DNA from: Pseudocercospora fijiensis CIRAD86
Lineage: Eukaryota > Ascomycota > Dothideomycetes > Mycosphaerellales > Mycosphaerellaceae
Assembly: GCF_000340215.1 (NCBI RefSeq)
Contig: NW_006921533.1
Location: 7,006,500 to 7,070,499 of the forward strand
Length of the DNA stretch: 64,000 nucleotides
Direction: 5' to 3'
How positions within the stretch are numbered: the stretch's first letter is position 1; every line of letters begins with the position of its first letter. Under the pieces are notes generated by a model that saw only the letters and a program-made list of their open reading frames with translations, was not told the origin of the DNA and searched no databases. A program made the translations under genes and the position numbers. Shown here in pieces: positions 43,949-56,738 of this stretch.

Positions 43949-45417
43949 ATGTCCTCGCAACAAACAGAGGTGTTTCCGCCTCTTGCATCCAGGCCTCCCC
44001 CTGTGACGCGTTTGAGCAGTTCGAACAGAATTGGCACGCGACGACGAAAGAGCTCAAGTTTGGGCGGTGACCCACGAGGAGATACTGGAGCGACGGCACT
44101 GGCGACCAAAGATATAGCACATGGAAAGCCGTCGCCTCCGGACACTCCGACCCATGGCAAAGCAGGAAGAAGTTCAAAACGGCGCAAAGCAAAGAGCTTG
44201 TTCAAGCGCTGGGTGCGAATGTCGCTCAGGCACACCTGGGTCAATCCACTCATTCTAGTGCTGATCATATTGAGCGCGTACTTTGTCAATCCCGGAAAAC
44301 ACAATCCTCTGCACCCTGCGATCTTCCTGTCCTACCCGAACCCTCCGCTGAACGAAAGAACGAACACTTTACCCGCGCATTTGGGAGACCCGGTCCAATA
44401 TGGCAAAGGTCCTAAAGATTTCGCCTTCGTCGCCTTCTACACCATCGTATTCTCCTTCACGCGCGAGTTCCTCATGCAGCGACTTATTCGACCGATCGCT
44501 ATTTACTGCGGGATCAGAAATAGAGGGAAGCAGAGTCGTTTCATGGAGCAATTCTACACCGCAATATACTTTGCCATATTCGGACCATTTGGGCTCTACG
44601 TCATGAGCAGGACTCCGGTGTGGTTCTTCAACATCCCGGGCATGTACGAAGAGTTTCCGCACCGCTCGCATGAGGCTGTCTTCAAGGCTTACTATCTGCT
44701 GCAAGCATCGTACTGGGCACAGCAGGGCATCGTGCTTCTCTTACAGCTAGAGAAGCCGAGAAAGGACTTCAAAGAGCTTGTGATGCACCACATTGTGACA
44801 CTTGCTCTGATCGGTCTGAGCTATCGATTCCATTTCACATACATTGGAGTGGCCGTTTACGTGACCATGGACATTTCCGACTTCTTCTTGGCGGTAAGTT
44901 CCACTCGTGCAAACGCTGTGAGAATTACAACTGACTCTTTGCGAAGACTTCGAAGATCTCTAATTACCTTAATTGGTACTTTACACCACCATACTTCTTC
45001 ACGTTCATCTGCGTATGGGCATACTGTCGACACTACCAAAATCTCAGGATTCTCGCATCTCTGCTGCCGAATGGGGAATTCGCGACAGTAGGATCATACG
45101 AGCTGAACTGGGAAAGTCAGCAATATAAGTGCTGGATTTCGCAGACGATCACATTCGGTCTGCTGGCAGCTCTGCAGGCTGTGAATGTGTTCTGGTTCGT
45201 CCTCATCATCCGAATTCTGGTGCGATTCTTGCGCACGGGCGAGGAGAAAGACGAACGCAGTGAGGACGAGGAGGAGACGGAGTGTGATCCAATTGAACAG
45301 GGTGCCAGCAGCAGCGGATTCGCAGTTCAGCCTCAGGTCCAGCTCAATGGAGAGCCGGTGGAGGCAGCGGGAACGGGCATTGACGGAAAGGCGGCGAAGG
45401 AGTTGAGGAAACGATAA
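43949..45417 (+). CDS. Ceramide synthase (LAG1/LAC1 family)
   Basis: Two exons, 43949-44893 and 44947-45417, with a 53-nt intron (branch point CTGAC, AG acceptor), encode 471 aa. The enzyme acylates sphingoid bases with fatty acyl-CoA in the ER. A basic N-terminus with Ser/Arg patches precedes the first membrane segment (WVNPLILVLIILSAYFV). The TLC domain spans roughly residues 150-390. The Lag1 motif is intact near 280-316: HHIVTLALIGLSYRFHFTYI followed by YVTMDISDFFLA, as in yeast Lag1. The exon junction restores TSKISNYLNWYF. The tail is acidic with a dibasic end (KELRKR). Fungi often have two such enzymes with different chain-length preference; which type this is cannot be told. Start context is good (caaccATG). 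Confidence 0.92.
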
Positions 45418-46129
45418 TGGAGAAGGGAGAGATGGTGTTGGGCTTGAATTTAGTGCAGCGTTCAGCATGACGGGAGTCCGGGAACCGGAGCATCGTAAGC
45501 TGCCCCATGTATCCGACGGGGCGCAATGAGCAGGTTGTTTTGGAAAGTGATGATGAGACGGTGGTCCTTCATGTATGACTACTAAGCAGGTTATGGATTC
45601 GGTATACAGCTCAGAAAGCGACAGTTGATTCTAAACTTTTGACATGTGAATCCTGGGCAGAGTTTGACCGGGGAGAAGCACTTTCGGACGGAGCTCTATA
45701 CATACCAGAGGCTCAATGGCTTCACTTTAGCCTATTGTCGCTTCCTATTCTTCCTGTACCTTCCTTACTAACCTTACTATGCCTATTGTCGCGACAAACC
45801 TTACTTAGACTCGCTATACTTCCGCGTCTTGCCTCGTAATATTCTTCTTCTATCGATACTAATACTAATACCGATAGTAATAGCGATAGTAGTAGCCGCT
45901 ATAACTAGTATTCTGCGCGACCTTATTTTTAGCGTAGCTTTAGCAGTATTAGCTTTAGCATTAGCATTAGCTTTAGCTTTAGTAGCGTACTTACTAGTAG
46001 AAGGAGGAGAATATTTATCGTAAGTCGCGAGGCGTATCGCTATAGACTCGCTACTAACTCGCTCTAGACTTCGACGCCCTACGACTATAAATACCTACGA
46101 TTTCTAGTACTATAGCGCGTAGATATAGT

Positions 46130-46623
46130 AAGAGCTACTCGATTAGATAGCGATACCGGATAAGAAGAAGGCGGTATTAAATAGACTACGGAAATATAAG
46201 GCTACTAGAATTATTATAGAAACGGACTCTAGCAAGCTTGTACTAGCGCTATACTACTACTATATACGCTCTAATAACTTTAAGTATCGTATATTTAATG
46301 CTAAGGGCGAGCGTATCTACGCTTATTATAAGTATAAGGGCAAGTCTAGCTATACGGCTAGTATAGAAGAGGTTAAAGAAGACGATAGAAACAGCGAGCT
46401 AGCCGCGATATAGGCGCGAGTCGAGGCCGTAGAGGCAAAGAATACTAAACTAGAGGCAAAGATTAAGGCATTAGAAGCTAGGTTCGATAAGTTAGAAGGA
46501 TATTGCCTCTCGTAGTTTAAATAGCTTAAGGATAAGACTATTATTAAGTCTAAGGATGTATATACGATATAGAAGGAGCTATAGCTAAATAGCGATCGCG
46601 AGCTACTAGTAGATAATATTTAA
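46130..46623 (+). pseudogene. Small RIP-degraded ORF in the outer element
   Basis: One frame is readable for about 160 codons to a TAA at 46621. It begins near KKKAVLNRLRKYKATRIIIE. A middle part, FKYRIFNAKGERIYAYYKYK, may have held Cys pairs lost by RIP (Tyr from TGT to TAT), which would give a small zinc-binding module. A heptad-like coiled coil follows (ARVEAVEAKNTKLEAKIKAL). It could be a DNA-binding accessory protein. This is speculation from residue pattern; no family is recognised. Confidence 0.45.
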
Positions 46624-46710
46624 GGAGCGAGTCTATAGCGAGTCTACTACGAGTCTACTATTCTATCTCTTCTTCTTTAGTCGTTAACTACGCTTTGTCT
46701 TCTTAGCCTT

Positions 46711-46806
46711 TTCGCCGCTATTAGCCTCTCCGCCGCTATTAGCCTGTCTACCGCTATTAGCCTGTCTACCGCTATTAGCCTATCTACCGCTATTAGCCTA
46801 TCTATT
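46711..46806. repeat. 18-bp tandem repeat array
   Basis: About five units of the type GCTATTAGCCTGTCTACC with scattered substitutions, between the two relic ORFs of the outer element. The unit is a multiple of three. Confidence 0.85.
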
Positions 46807-49250
46807 AGTAGGTTGCTAATCGCTCGACCCTTTCGGAGTAGGCGTGCCTCGCGGTATACTCGCGGTAGCATCGCCGCTTAAGTTAATTATCTCGGGCGGC
46901 TAATTCGTATCGATAACCTTCTTAGTTTATAGCTTTTCTTTTTTAATCTTAATACTGTTAACTACCTTTTACTAACTCGCTATATTACTCGTACTAGTAC
47001 TCGTAGTAATAGTACTTAACCGATATTTCCGCTTTTGTTATTGCTACTTCTCCTACTTAGTCTAGATATAGAGCTTAATCTCGTAGACTAATAATAACTT
47101 TATTGCTAGTTTATAGACCGTTAAAGCCTATCTAAGTAATCGAAGCGCCTTACTTACTAGCTTCTCTAGTTAATTAGTTGTTTTATTAAAGTCTATATAG
47201 AGGAAGTAGTTAAAATAGTCCTAGGTCCGATCGATACTACTATCTAGTAGCTCGTAGGCGTTAATCCGGTCGACAATCTAGTCTATAAATGTTATCTCGG
47301 CTTCGAGGAATTCTTAGTTAGTCTAGGTATCCGTAATAGTAGTATATAGGGTAGGTTTACTATAGAACTATATCTTAGTTGTACTCGTAAGCTTAACTTC
47401 TATATGCTAAGTATAGATTAAATAGCGGCAATAGTATCCCTATGCTTTTAGGTCTAATAAAGCTAAAGCTAAAGCTAAAGCAGGTATTAGTAGACGTTAC
47501 GAGAGGCTCCGAGATCTAGCATTTAGTATTCGAGTTGCTAGCTTATACTAACTAGTAGTATTGCGTATAGCATTAGCTGCCTTAGGTATAGAGGGGAACG
47601 TATTAAAGCCTCGTACTATACTCGCGGAGCTACTCGTAGTAGCGGCGGCTACTAATTGCTCGCGAACAAATTGCTCGCTTAGTAGATCGGGATTAAGAAG
47701 GCCGTATTATAAACAGAATCGGTATTTACTATATATCTTTGTATAGTCGACGCCTGATTTAGTATAATAGGTGCCTTAATTAGTAGGCATTGTTAGTTGT
47801 TAGATAAATAGAGGTAGAAATAGCAGAGGTTTAAGAGTTAAGACGGTTATAGATAAAATCGAACTAGAAAAAGCGACTCGCTATATACTCGCGGCCGGCT
47901 CGTAGATCGGAGATTAGTATATATTATTTGCAAACTCAATTAACCTAGCTTCCTAATTCCGAGCCGCCGCTAACTAACTACGTGCTGCTAATAGCTTATC
48001 TAACTCTATTAGTTCCGGCTCTAACCCTATAGCTATATACTCCCTAGCTAACCCTCGAAGAAGCAAGTAGGCAGAGCGGTAAAGGCGCTCTATATTATCG
48101 CTATTCTCGCTACTACTTACTAGATACGAGAAGCTATAAATCTACAATGCTGTCTTATACTAAGAAAGCGTAGCCTCGGGCAGGTAGGCTTTAAGATCTA
48201 GGAATTAGCGAGTCTATTAGCGAGTCTATAGCGAGTCTATACTATAGAATCTAATATATACCGAATCCTTAAAGGTCTTACTCTATATTATTAAGTACAC
48301 CGTTAGGTATAGGAATACCTTAATAAGAATGCCCGCTAAGCTCTAGATAATAGTATAGAATATACGGAATACCTAGTATAACGTATAGTCGATTAGCCTG
48401 CTTCCGGATACGATAGCTATTCTAGAGGTAAACAAATTCGAGGACTTTATAACGTATAATTGGTATATAGATTATAAGGAAGGCAATCCGATCCGCTAGC
48501 AGTTTAGCATCGTATAGTAACTCGCGTAGTAACTCGTAGAAATAGCCCCTCTAGCTATTTAGTATAGGTACTTGCTAACGCTACTATGCCTCAATCCGCT
48601 AGTTTATCTTGCTCGTACCGTATTTAAAGCAGTCCTCGAAGGCGAGCGGTTGTTCTTATTCCGGGTTACTACGAGTCGTAAGGCGAGTCTTATAGTAAGC
48701 GTCCGCGGCTAGAATCGTTTCTACCCTATAGTCTAATCGAATAATCTATAGTATTATACTACTATTCCGGATCGTTATAAGGTATTAAGCTAGTATAGAG
48801 ACAGCTGTCCGGCTAGTAATACCTATATAGATCTAGACAATATAACGCGAGTAAATATTAATCGCTACGTAGATCTATATCGCCTAATACTCGAATTTAT
48901 AGTAAGTATCTATTAATATTGCGTAACTAGGGCTAGGTATAATAATCGCTCTATAGTGCTCTCGCGCCCGCTCGCGGCGGACTCGCAACCCTTTAGGATT
49001 TAGTAAGGAAGCTATACGATATAGCCGATCTCTACTAATAATGTTATATTTAGACCTAATATAGGTATATAGGTACCGTCGGCTAAAGGACTCTACTATA
49101 GACTTCTCGAGCTCTTCCTATAAGATCTCTACTATCTATTCTTCCGCTTCTATCTATCTATCTATTAATAATGCCTTCTTTAATCTAAGCTCTTAACGTA
49201 TCTATTAATACCTCCGCTAGCTAATCTTAAACCTATCCGCCTATAGTACT

Positions 49251-49416
49251 TATAACGGAGACCTTGTATTCGGGGTATCTACGAAGTCGCGAACAAAGAT
49301 CTAAGAGGTAGAAGGAAGGGGAGCGTTAAGTACTAACCCGGAGGTGCTAAGCCTCGGTACGGCCCGTACCGGGCTTTTATATATTAGACTCGCATATAAA
49401 GGGCTTGCCCGTAACA
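49251..49416 (-). repeat. Gypsy 3' LTR
   Basis: 166 bp. It differs from the other LTR at only two positions: a G/A at base 2 and a C/T within CCCGTAC/TCGGGC. On the minus strand it contains a TATA-like TATATAAAAG. Confidence 0.93.
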
Positions 49417-49419
49417 TTA

Positions 49420-52400
49420 CCCCCCCCTTTAAACTATCGCTTCTATACGACACTAAGTTTTCCTTCAAACGAGCTACTCCTACTAGGCTCCAAATTGCGC
49501 TATCTGCAACGCCGGTAACACTCTGCGCGCTAGTAGGCGCCGACGTTGCGTTAATGTCTCCTTCCTTTAGAACTAGCCGCGCCTTCTGCATAGTATCCTT
49601 ACCTAAGGCAACATAGCCGGTTCTATAAGATATTAATAGGTTTGTAGACGCTTCTATAAGTGCAGTAACCCTAGCATTACTATAACACTTACTCTAAGCA
49701 GGCATAAGACCCCCTTTATAGAGCGTAGAAGACTAAATAGCCGTACGGGTTATAGATCGGGTAACTCGGGTATACTAAGTGTTAGCTAAGCTAGTCGCAG
49801 TATTACTACCGATAACAGCATTAATAGGCTTAGCATTAACCTTCGTCTCTTCTGTTACTTCCTCGTACGGTATCTAGTCCTTCGGCGGCTAGAAGTTCGC
49901 TAGTTTAGACTTGTTTAGGTAATTATAGTAAAAGTCTGCAACTAATGCGTACGCATTCTTAATTACTATCTTAGAAGGCTCCTATGTCGCCTCTATATCT
50001 AGATACCCTTTCTATCGCACTAGATATTTCAAGCTCTTTCCGTTTCCTCCGGAGTCTAATATTCGCTCTACCTTATACTTATCTTATAGGCGATCGTCGC
50101 TATTGCTTACAATTTTAATTAGCGGGGGGCGAGCAGCGCGGTTACCGTAATATAGCCTAAGGTATCGCGGATAGAAGGAATTGTATACTCGTATTCGCGA
50201 TAGAAGGTCTAGCTTATAGGCGCCGCTAAGGTTATCTACTACCGTAATAGGGCTAAACTATCGGATATTAAACTTCTTCGATAGGCGTATTATCTTCTAG
50301 TTTGCCGTGCTAATATAAACCTAGTCTCCGATCGCATAGCGCGGTATAGTCGTTCGTTACTTGTTCGCATTGTCGGTCTATACGGATTACGCGTAATTCA
50401 GATACTCGCGCAAATACGAGTAAACTTCTAATATGCGCTTAGCAAAACGGTCGGCGTTAGCGGCATCGAGTCGTTACTTAGAAGGTAAGAGCTTCTTTAG
50501 AATGTCTAAGTTAAAGTTAATACGTAGGTGTCGTCCCTTCTTAGTATAGAATAGTAACACACCCGTAGACTCAGATATATAGTTATTACGGGCTAGTTTA
50601 GCAAGTAGGCACAAGTTAACCTAGTTATCTTAAGTATACGTAGTATAGGTACGTATATACTTTTTAACCTCCTTATTCGTATTCTCTAATTAACTATCTA
50701 TTTCAGGGTAGAAGGCAGTTAAAAGGCGCTACTTAATGCCTAATAGCTAGTATAGCCGTTTCTAGAAAGCGGAAACCTATTATAGTCCTCGATCGGATAT
50801 AATAGCGAGAGGCAAACCGTAGTAAGGGTAGTAGTACTTAAGGAACACATATGCGATGTGTTTAGCCTCTATAGAAAGCACAGGTAGAAGGTACGCACCC
50901 TTGCCTATCCGACAAGTAATCGTAAGCATATCCTTATAGGTTTAATAGTCGTAAGATCCTATAGAAGGGGGAAGTTGTACTATAAAGTCGACCGAGATCT
51001 CGTCCTATAGATTAAAAGGAATAGGCAGAGGTCGAAGGAGGCCTAGGTACTAAGTCTAATCCGGTTTAGTGGTTCTATAGGTGTAGCACCTCTAAACGTA
51101 TTTTCTTACAAATTAGGACATACCCGGCTATACGAAGTTTCGAGAGACTAGGTTAAAGGTCTTCGTTCTTCTAGGATAGCCGGCACTAGGAGCATTATAA
51201 TAAGCCTTTAGGACAGTGTTATACAAGTTATAATCTCCTAGTAGAATGAATACGCAGTAACTACCGTAGCGGTTCTTAATATAGATTAGTCCGCCGAGGG
51301 TTACTGCTTCGTAATTATCGATACGGTGTTTACGGAGCATCGATACCGTCTAGCGGCTTAATAACTAACTTATAGCTTCTTAAGTATCTAGACTAGAATA
51401 GGCTTTACGGATAGCGGTTATAAGTAAGGAATCCTAATACGGCGGAGAATCGGGTCCTACGGTTAGAGCTGCGGCTACAAGCCGCCCCTAAGGCAAGATT
51501 GTCTAGATTTGTTAGGCTAGGCGAGGATTATCCGAATGTTAAGGTTTATCCTAAGGCCGACGAGTTAACGTATCGGGCTTAGTGCCTTACGTACTAGGAC
51601 GATAAATAACCTTAAAGAAGAACTAAGAGAGGAACTTAGCCTACCTCGCTTAGCGTCGGTTGAGTTACTTACTTATTATAAAGTATTCTAAGTTCTTATA
51701 GTTAGAGAGCACGAGAATTGGCTTACCTTCCGTATTAGCGAGGTTCTTAAACTCGGTGCCCTCTATAAACTTATAAGCTATTAGCTCTAGACGCTATTCC
51801 TCGAACGCTTTAATAATAGCTATTAATTCCTTATTATAAATGTCGTAATTGCACTCCTACGGGTTCATTTTCTTCGACAGATATGCAATTAGTCGTAGAA
51901 CGTTATTAATGCCTCGTTGCGATAGCACTACGGCCGTTACGAAGTTAGAAGCATTAGTCTCTAGCACTGTTTCTAAGCTAGGCTAGAAGTATGTAAGGAC
52001 CGGTGCTTTAACGAAAGCCTTCTTAAGGGTTTTAAAAGCTGTTTAACACTCTTGTAACCAATTCTATTTCGGCGCGTCCTTAGTCCGGGTAAGCTAAGTT
52101 ATTAGGAGCGCGATACGCGAGAAATTACGGATAAAGCGTCTATAGAAATTTGTAAACCCGAGGAATGAGAGCACGTCCTTTACGTTCTTTAGAGCCTCCT
52201 ATTCTTAGATAGCGGCGACCTTTTCGGGGTCTATTCTTATCCTATCTTTGCCGATAATTAAACCGAGATATTTAGTCTCTTATATATGAAACTCGCATTT
52301 GTTAATGTCGAGTTGTAAGCCGGCATTAAGTAGCTTTTTTATAACCTTTTCGATATGCTAACAATGTGCTTCCTTATTATCTAAGAAGACTAGGGTATCG

Positions 52401-55400
52401 TCGAGATATACGGATACGAAGTTATCGAGGAAGTCGCGGAGAGCGTTATTAATATAGGATTAGAATGTCCCGGGAGTATTGCATAATCTAAAGGGCATTA
52501 CTAAGCATTCGAACTAACTATATCGTATAGTAAAGGCGGTCTTCTACTCGTGTCCCTCTACGATACGGATGCGATTGAAAGCTGCGATAACATTAAGCTT
52601 AGTAAAGAACTTCTTACTACTAATGCGGTTTAGCGTATCTTAGATAAGCGGGATAGGATATCGGCTTTTAATAGTAAGCTTATTAAGAGCTCGATAATCG
52701 ACACATATACGCAGTCCTCTACCGGGCTTCTTAACGATTATAACGGGCGAAGCAGCCGGTAAATTACTACGCTATATATTGCCTTTCTCGAGCTAGTTAT
52801 CGAGCTACTTCTTAACTACTTCGTTTTCGAGGGCAGACATCGGGTAGGGTCGCTTATAAGGAGGATTACCTTTAGTATTAATCTTATAGTTAATACCTAG
52901 CCGGTGCGGAGGTAGTTTCGAGGCCTCCCTACGTACGAACAGCTAAGCTAGGTAATAGTATCTCTTTAGAAGCTTTTAGAGGACTTCCTAAAGATTATCT
53001 AGGTCGGCCTCTGTCTTAGCTATAAACTTCTCGTAATCTAATACTAATATAGCGCAATTGTTTAGCTAAACCGCGCCCTGTTTAGCGACCGAGATATATA
53101 TAGCGCAAGCGAAGGCTGCGTTCCTAGTATAGATAGGCCGTGCCGTTATAGCGTAAGCCGATAGGGCGTATACAGTTACTAGGTCTATAGCAGACTTAGC
53201 GTTATACGTCTCTCGTAGGTTAATCTATATCGTATAAATTTTAGTACCTTCCTTACGGCTTAGCTTACGTAGAGTTACGAGGTCGATTTAACGAACGGGA
53301 GATCTAATCTGTTCTACGCTAATAGTTACGGGTACGGGTATATCTAGTCTAGTAATATCGGGTCTCGATAGGAAGTCCTTATAACGAGGAGTTCGTATCG
53401 CTCGAGACGTTAGTAAGATTATCGGGACTGTAATAGTGTCCGTATGCTATAAGTGTTCTTTATAAGAGGGATTATCGAAGGTAAGGGTACGTTCTCGCTA
53501 GTTCTTACAAGGTTAGTATTTAGCATGCTAGCTAAATCCTAAAACTATATCGTATTCGAGGTTATTAGTTATATAACAGCGCACTTGTTCGGTATAACCG
53601 CCGATATTAGTATTTACGGTGCAAACCTCTCCGATAAGCTTAGCGGCCTAACTTCCGTCGGCTAAACCTAAGGGAATAGGTACGATTACGGAGGTGCGAA
53701 TATTGTTTTTGCGCGTAAAGGATTTTCGGATGTATTCTACGTTAGCTCTATCGTTTAGGAAGAGTTTAGCATCTTGTACGTCGACTATTCGCTATCTAAT
53801 TTTACTAGAAACTATAAAGTAAGGAGAGATTAAAGGAAGTAAAGCGATACTATTAGATTCTTCTTCTATAGATGCTTTTAACGAGAGTGCTTTAAGTTTA
53901 TATAGAGAGGGAGGGAGCAACATATCCGGTATTAGACTATTACTTGTTACGCTTAAGTAATAGTCTAAGCATTTCTCTAGCCGTTGCTAGGTAGGTTGCG
54001 ACGATAAGTAGGGCGCTCGTACTTATCGAGAGGGCAGGCGGCCTCTCTAGTAGAGTGTCCCTAACGACGGCAACGAATATAGGTACTAGAAGTAACGAGC
54101 TATATACGCAGCTCGGGAGTTATAGCTTCTAGGTTCTTAAACTCCTTAGGGCGCTCACTCTATAGCTTTAGCGGCTTGCCTATATTAGGCGAGCGGCTAC
54201 GGGGAGCATCGGCGGAAATAGTTAATGCAATAGCTATATATATAGTAGTAGCGGTACTAGCTAGTAGAGCAGTTGCTACCGTACTAGCGGCTAGAGGAGT
54301 AGTCGTATTCGTCGCGTTCTTCTTTACCGTATTAGCCGCCTTCTTAGCTGCTTCTACTAACTTCTTTACAGCGTTATTAGTAGGTAGCTTACGTAGAAAG
54401 TCGATCTCTAAGCGCTCGAGCTTGTATTCGATATCCTAGCAGAGCTTAGTAAGCTTACTCTCGTTGCTATATCTCTCTATTGCGAGACGGTTACGGTATT
54501 TGAAGTTAAGCTTCTTCTTAAGGCGACGCATAGCTAACTTCTTACTATAGGCGTTATCTAACGAAGGAATACGCGCAGCGTACTACTAGTACTTAGCGTA
54601 GAAGGAGCTAAAGTTCTTAGAGTTACCCTACTTTAGCGTATCTATAGAATCTTAAGCCTTCTTAACGCGGTCGTACTTAGTAAAATACTTATCTATAAAG
54701 TCAAACATTTTACGAACAGAGCGGAAGGGCTTAGACGAGGCTGTCGGATCCTTACGTAGGAGGATTATCGGAATGTATAGCTTTAGTATCTTATATACGA
54801 GACTATCTAGATCGGTATAGCTATAAATGTAACGTAATGCGGATAAGATATCGCGGAAGCGGGTAACACCTAGCTTCGTTCCTAGTGCTACGTACTAGGT
54901 ATTAAGGTTAATGCTAACGATCTAACCCTTAATATCGCGGTCGCCCTTAAACTTAGTAGGCTTGTCGATATTACGAGAGGTCTTAAACTTATCGTATAGA
55001 AGTAGATCGTACTAGACAGGATCGACACTATTATCTTCGTCTAAGCTGTCGTCGGATTCCTTAGCTAATTTCGACTTCTTGATCTTCTTATTCTTCTTAG
55101 ACTTCTTAGACTTCTTAGACTTCTTACCCTTATCGCCTTCGTCGTCGGAAGAGTTATTAGAAGAGGAGGGTAGATTATTATCTCTACCTATTAGGTCGAT
55201 TAGTAGTAGCTTACTGCCTTTGCTAGCATTACCGTTGTTATTATCGTTAGGTAGCGGAGGTAGAGGGCTACCGCGACGCCTACGCGATAGGGATCGAGAG
55301 AGTAACGATCGACTATTACGAGGCGAGTTCTCGCGCGAGGACGGACGGCCGCGCTATTAAGCATCTGCGAGGTCGTTCTCGAGTTAGCTAATCTTTACGT

Positions 55401-56100
55401 ATAAATCTGCTATATCTTAGAGAGTAGGTGTATTAGGGTTAGCTACTATATTAAGTGCGATTTGTATACGAGCTACGTTGCTCTCTACGTCGATAAGCTT
55501 CTTCTAAGTGTCGTACACTTCTGCTTCTGCCTTCTTAACCTACTATCGGTACTCGGTATAGTACTTCTTATACTTCTCGACGTCTATCGCGACTAGATTC
55601 TTCGATAGTATCTTCTTATAGGAATCTATCTCCTTCTATAGAGTCTCTACTACTAAAGCTATATACTTTATCTTCTTGTTAACATCCTTATACTTCTGCT
55701 TATTAAGCTTATTTGCTTTAAATAGGACAGAGCATTAGTAAACGGTCTTACGGTAATCGAGTTCTAGTTATCGTAGGAGAACGTAAATTAAGTCGATCTC
55801 TTATAATACTATAGTAGCGAATTGCTCGGAGGTTAACTTTTAAAGAGACTTTAGCGGGATAGTAACAGTTATAGGTAAATCGGCTTCTATAGCCGCTTTA
55901 TAGTCGATTGCTACCTCGAATCGCCTAGTCGCATTATCCTTACGAATATAGGCATCGTAGATTAGCTCGGAGAAGTTGAAAGTTAGCGCTAGAAGTTCTA
56001 GATAGGTTATATCTTAACGATCTCCTAATTCCTCCTTAGGACCTTCTAGTAGCTTCTCGAGGATCTCCTTCTCTTGCTCGCTATATTCGGATAGAAACTA
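49420..56100 (-). pseudogene. Gypsy gag and pol relic with chromodomain
   Basis: Minus strand. The gag part (about 56.1-54.0 kb) has a Ser/Glu/Asp/Lys-rich region and a zinc knuckle near 54020-54080, in which the first Cys (TGT) became TAT. The pol frame is -1 relative to the gag frame. The protease reads FLNDRANVEYI near 53.75 kb (Asn-Asp where DSGA is expected). The RT has [13 protein letters not shown] and an intact SVYLDDTLVF near 52.4 kb. RNase H follows near 51.9-51.5 kb, then the integrase. The chromodomain near 49.93-50.09 kb reads YKVERILDS, KYLVRxKGYLD and EPSKIV, marking it as a chromovirus. Many in-frame stops stand at Gln/Trp codons. No functional protein can be made. Confidence 0.88.
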
Positions 56101-56572
56101 GCCGGGAACGGCTCCCTAGGTTTCATTATCGGGTATTATAAATAGTGCTAATTCTCGAGTAACGCGCCGGTAGCGCAGTCGCTTAGAACGCGCTATAGCG
56201 GTATTAAAGAAAGATACGAGGGTCTGAATACTTGCCGTTTAGTAGCGTTCTAACTTATAGATAAGGCGCGCCGTTTCTACGAGACTCGAGCGGTACGCGT
56301 TGTCTATCTTATTACCTTATATAGAACTGCGCTATACTTCTACGAGTATTCGGATAGCGAGTATTTCGAATACGGATACGAATATAGAATAGCGAGTCTA
56401 TCTTCTATAGAACTACGCTTACGAATACGAGGGTGCGAGTCTACCTTCTTATAGAACTGCGCGAGGGCGGATTTCGAATACGAATGTCGGAAGCGTATTT
56501 TAAGTGCGATTTCGAATAGCGGATTGCGTAACACTAATATAGCAGTATCCTATAAGTGTATAGTTCGCGAAA

Positions 56573-56738
56573 TGTAACGGAGACCTTGTATTCGGGGTAT
56601 CTACGAAGTCGCGAACAAAGATCTAAGAGGTAGAAGGAAGGGGAGCGTTAAGTACTAACCCGGAGGTGCTAAGCCTCGGTACGGCCCGTATCGGGCTTTT
56701 ATATATTAGACTCGCATATAAAGGGCTTGCCCGTAACA
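56573..56738 (-). repeat. Gypsy 5' LTR
   Basis: 166 bp; on the minus strand it reads TGTTACGGGCAAGCCC to GGTCTCCGTTACA. The sequence just inside (minus strand TTTCGCGAACTATACAC) does not start with TGG, so it is not a usual tRNA primer-binding site. Confidence 0.93.

Larger units (their letters stand above)
49251..56738 (-). mobile_element. Full-length Ty3/Gypsy chromovirus, RIP-mutated
   Basis: The element is 7,488 bp on the minus strand, with 166-bp LTRs at both ends and a perfect 5-bp target duplication GTACT (49246-49250, 56739-56743). A polypurine tract (read on minus as AAAGGGGGGGGTAA) adjoins the LTR at 49251-49416, which is therefore the 3' LTR. The interior has gag, protease, RT, RNase H, integrase and a C-terminal chromodomain. 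It is inserted, in opposite orientation, inside the large ORF of the outer TIR element. The interior from about 49.64 kb on is heavily RIP-mutated, while the LTRs and the ~200 bp beside the 3' LTR still keep CpA/TpG. Confidence 0.93.

Noticed and set aside
49301..49591. 96-codon minus ORF reaching into the Gypsy 3' LTR
   Set aside because: It is the less-mutated C-terminal end of the Gypsy pol region read through the polypurine tract, not a separate gene.
55079..55360. 93-codon plus-strand ORF rich in Phe/Leu/Asp
   Set aside because: It is the antisense of the Lys/Ser/Glu/Asp-rich gag region of the Gypsy element.
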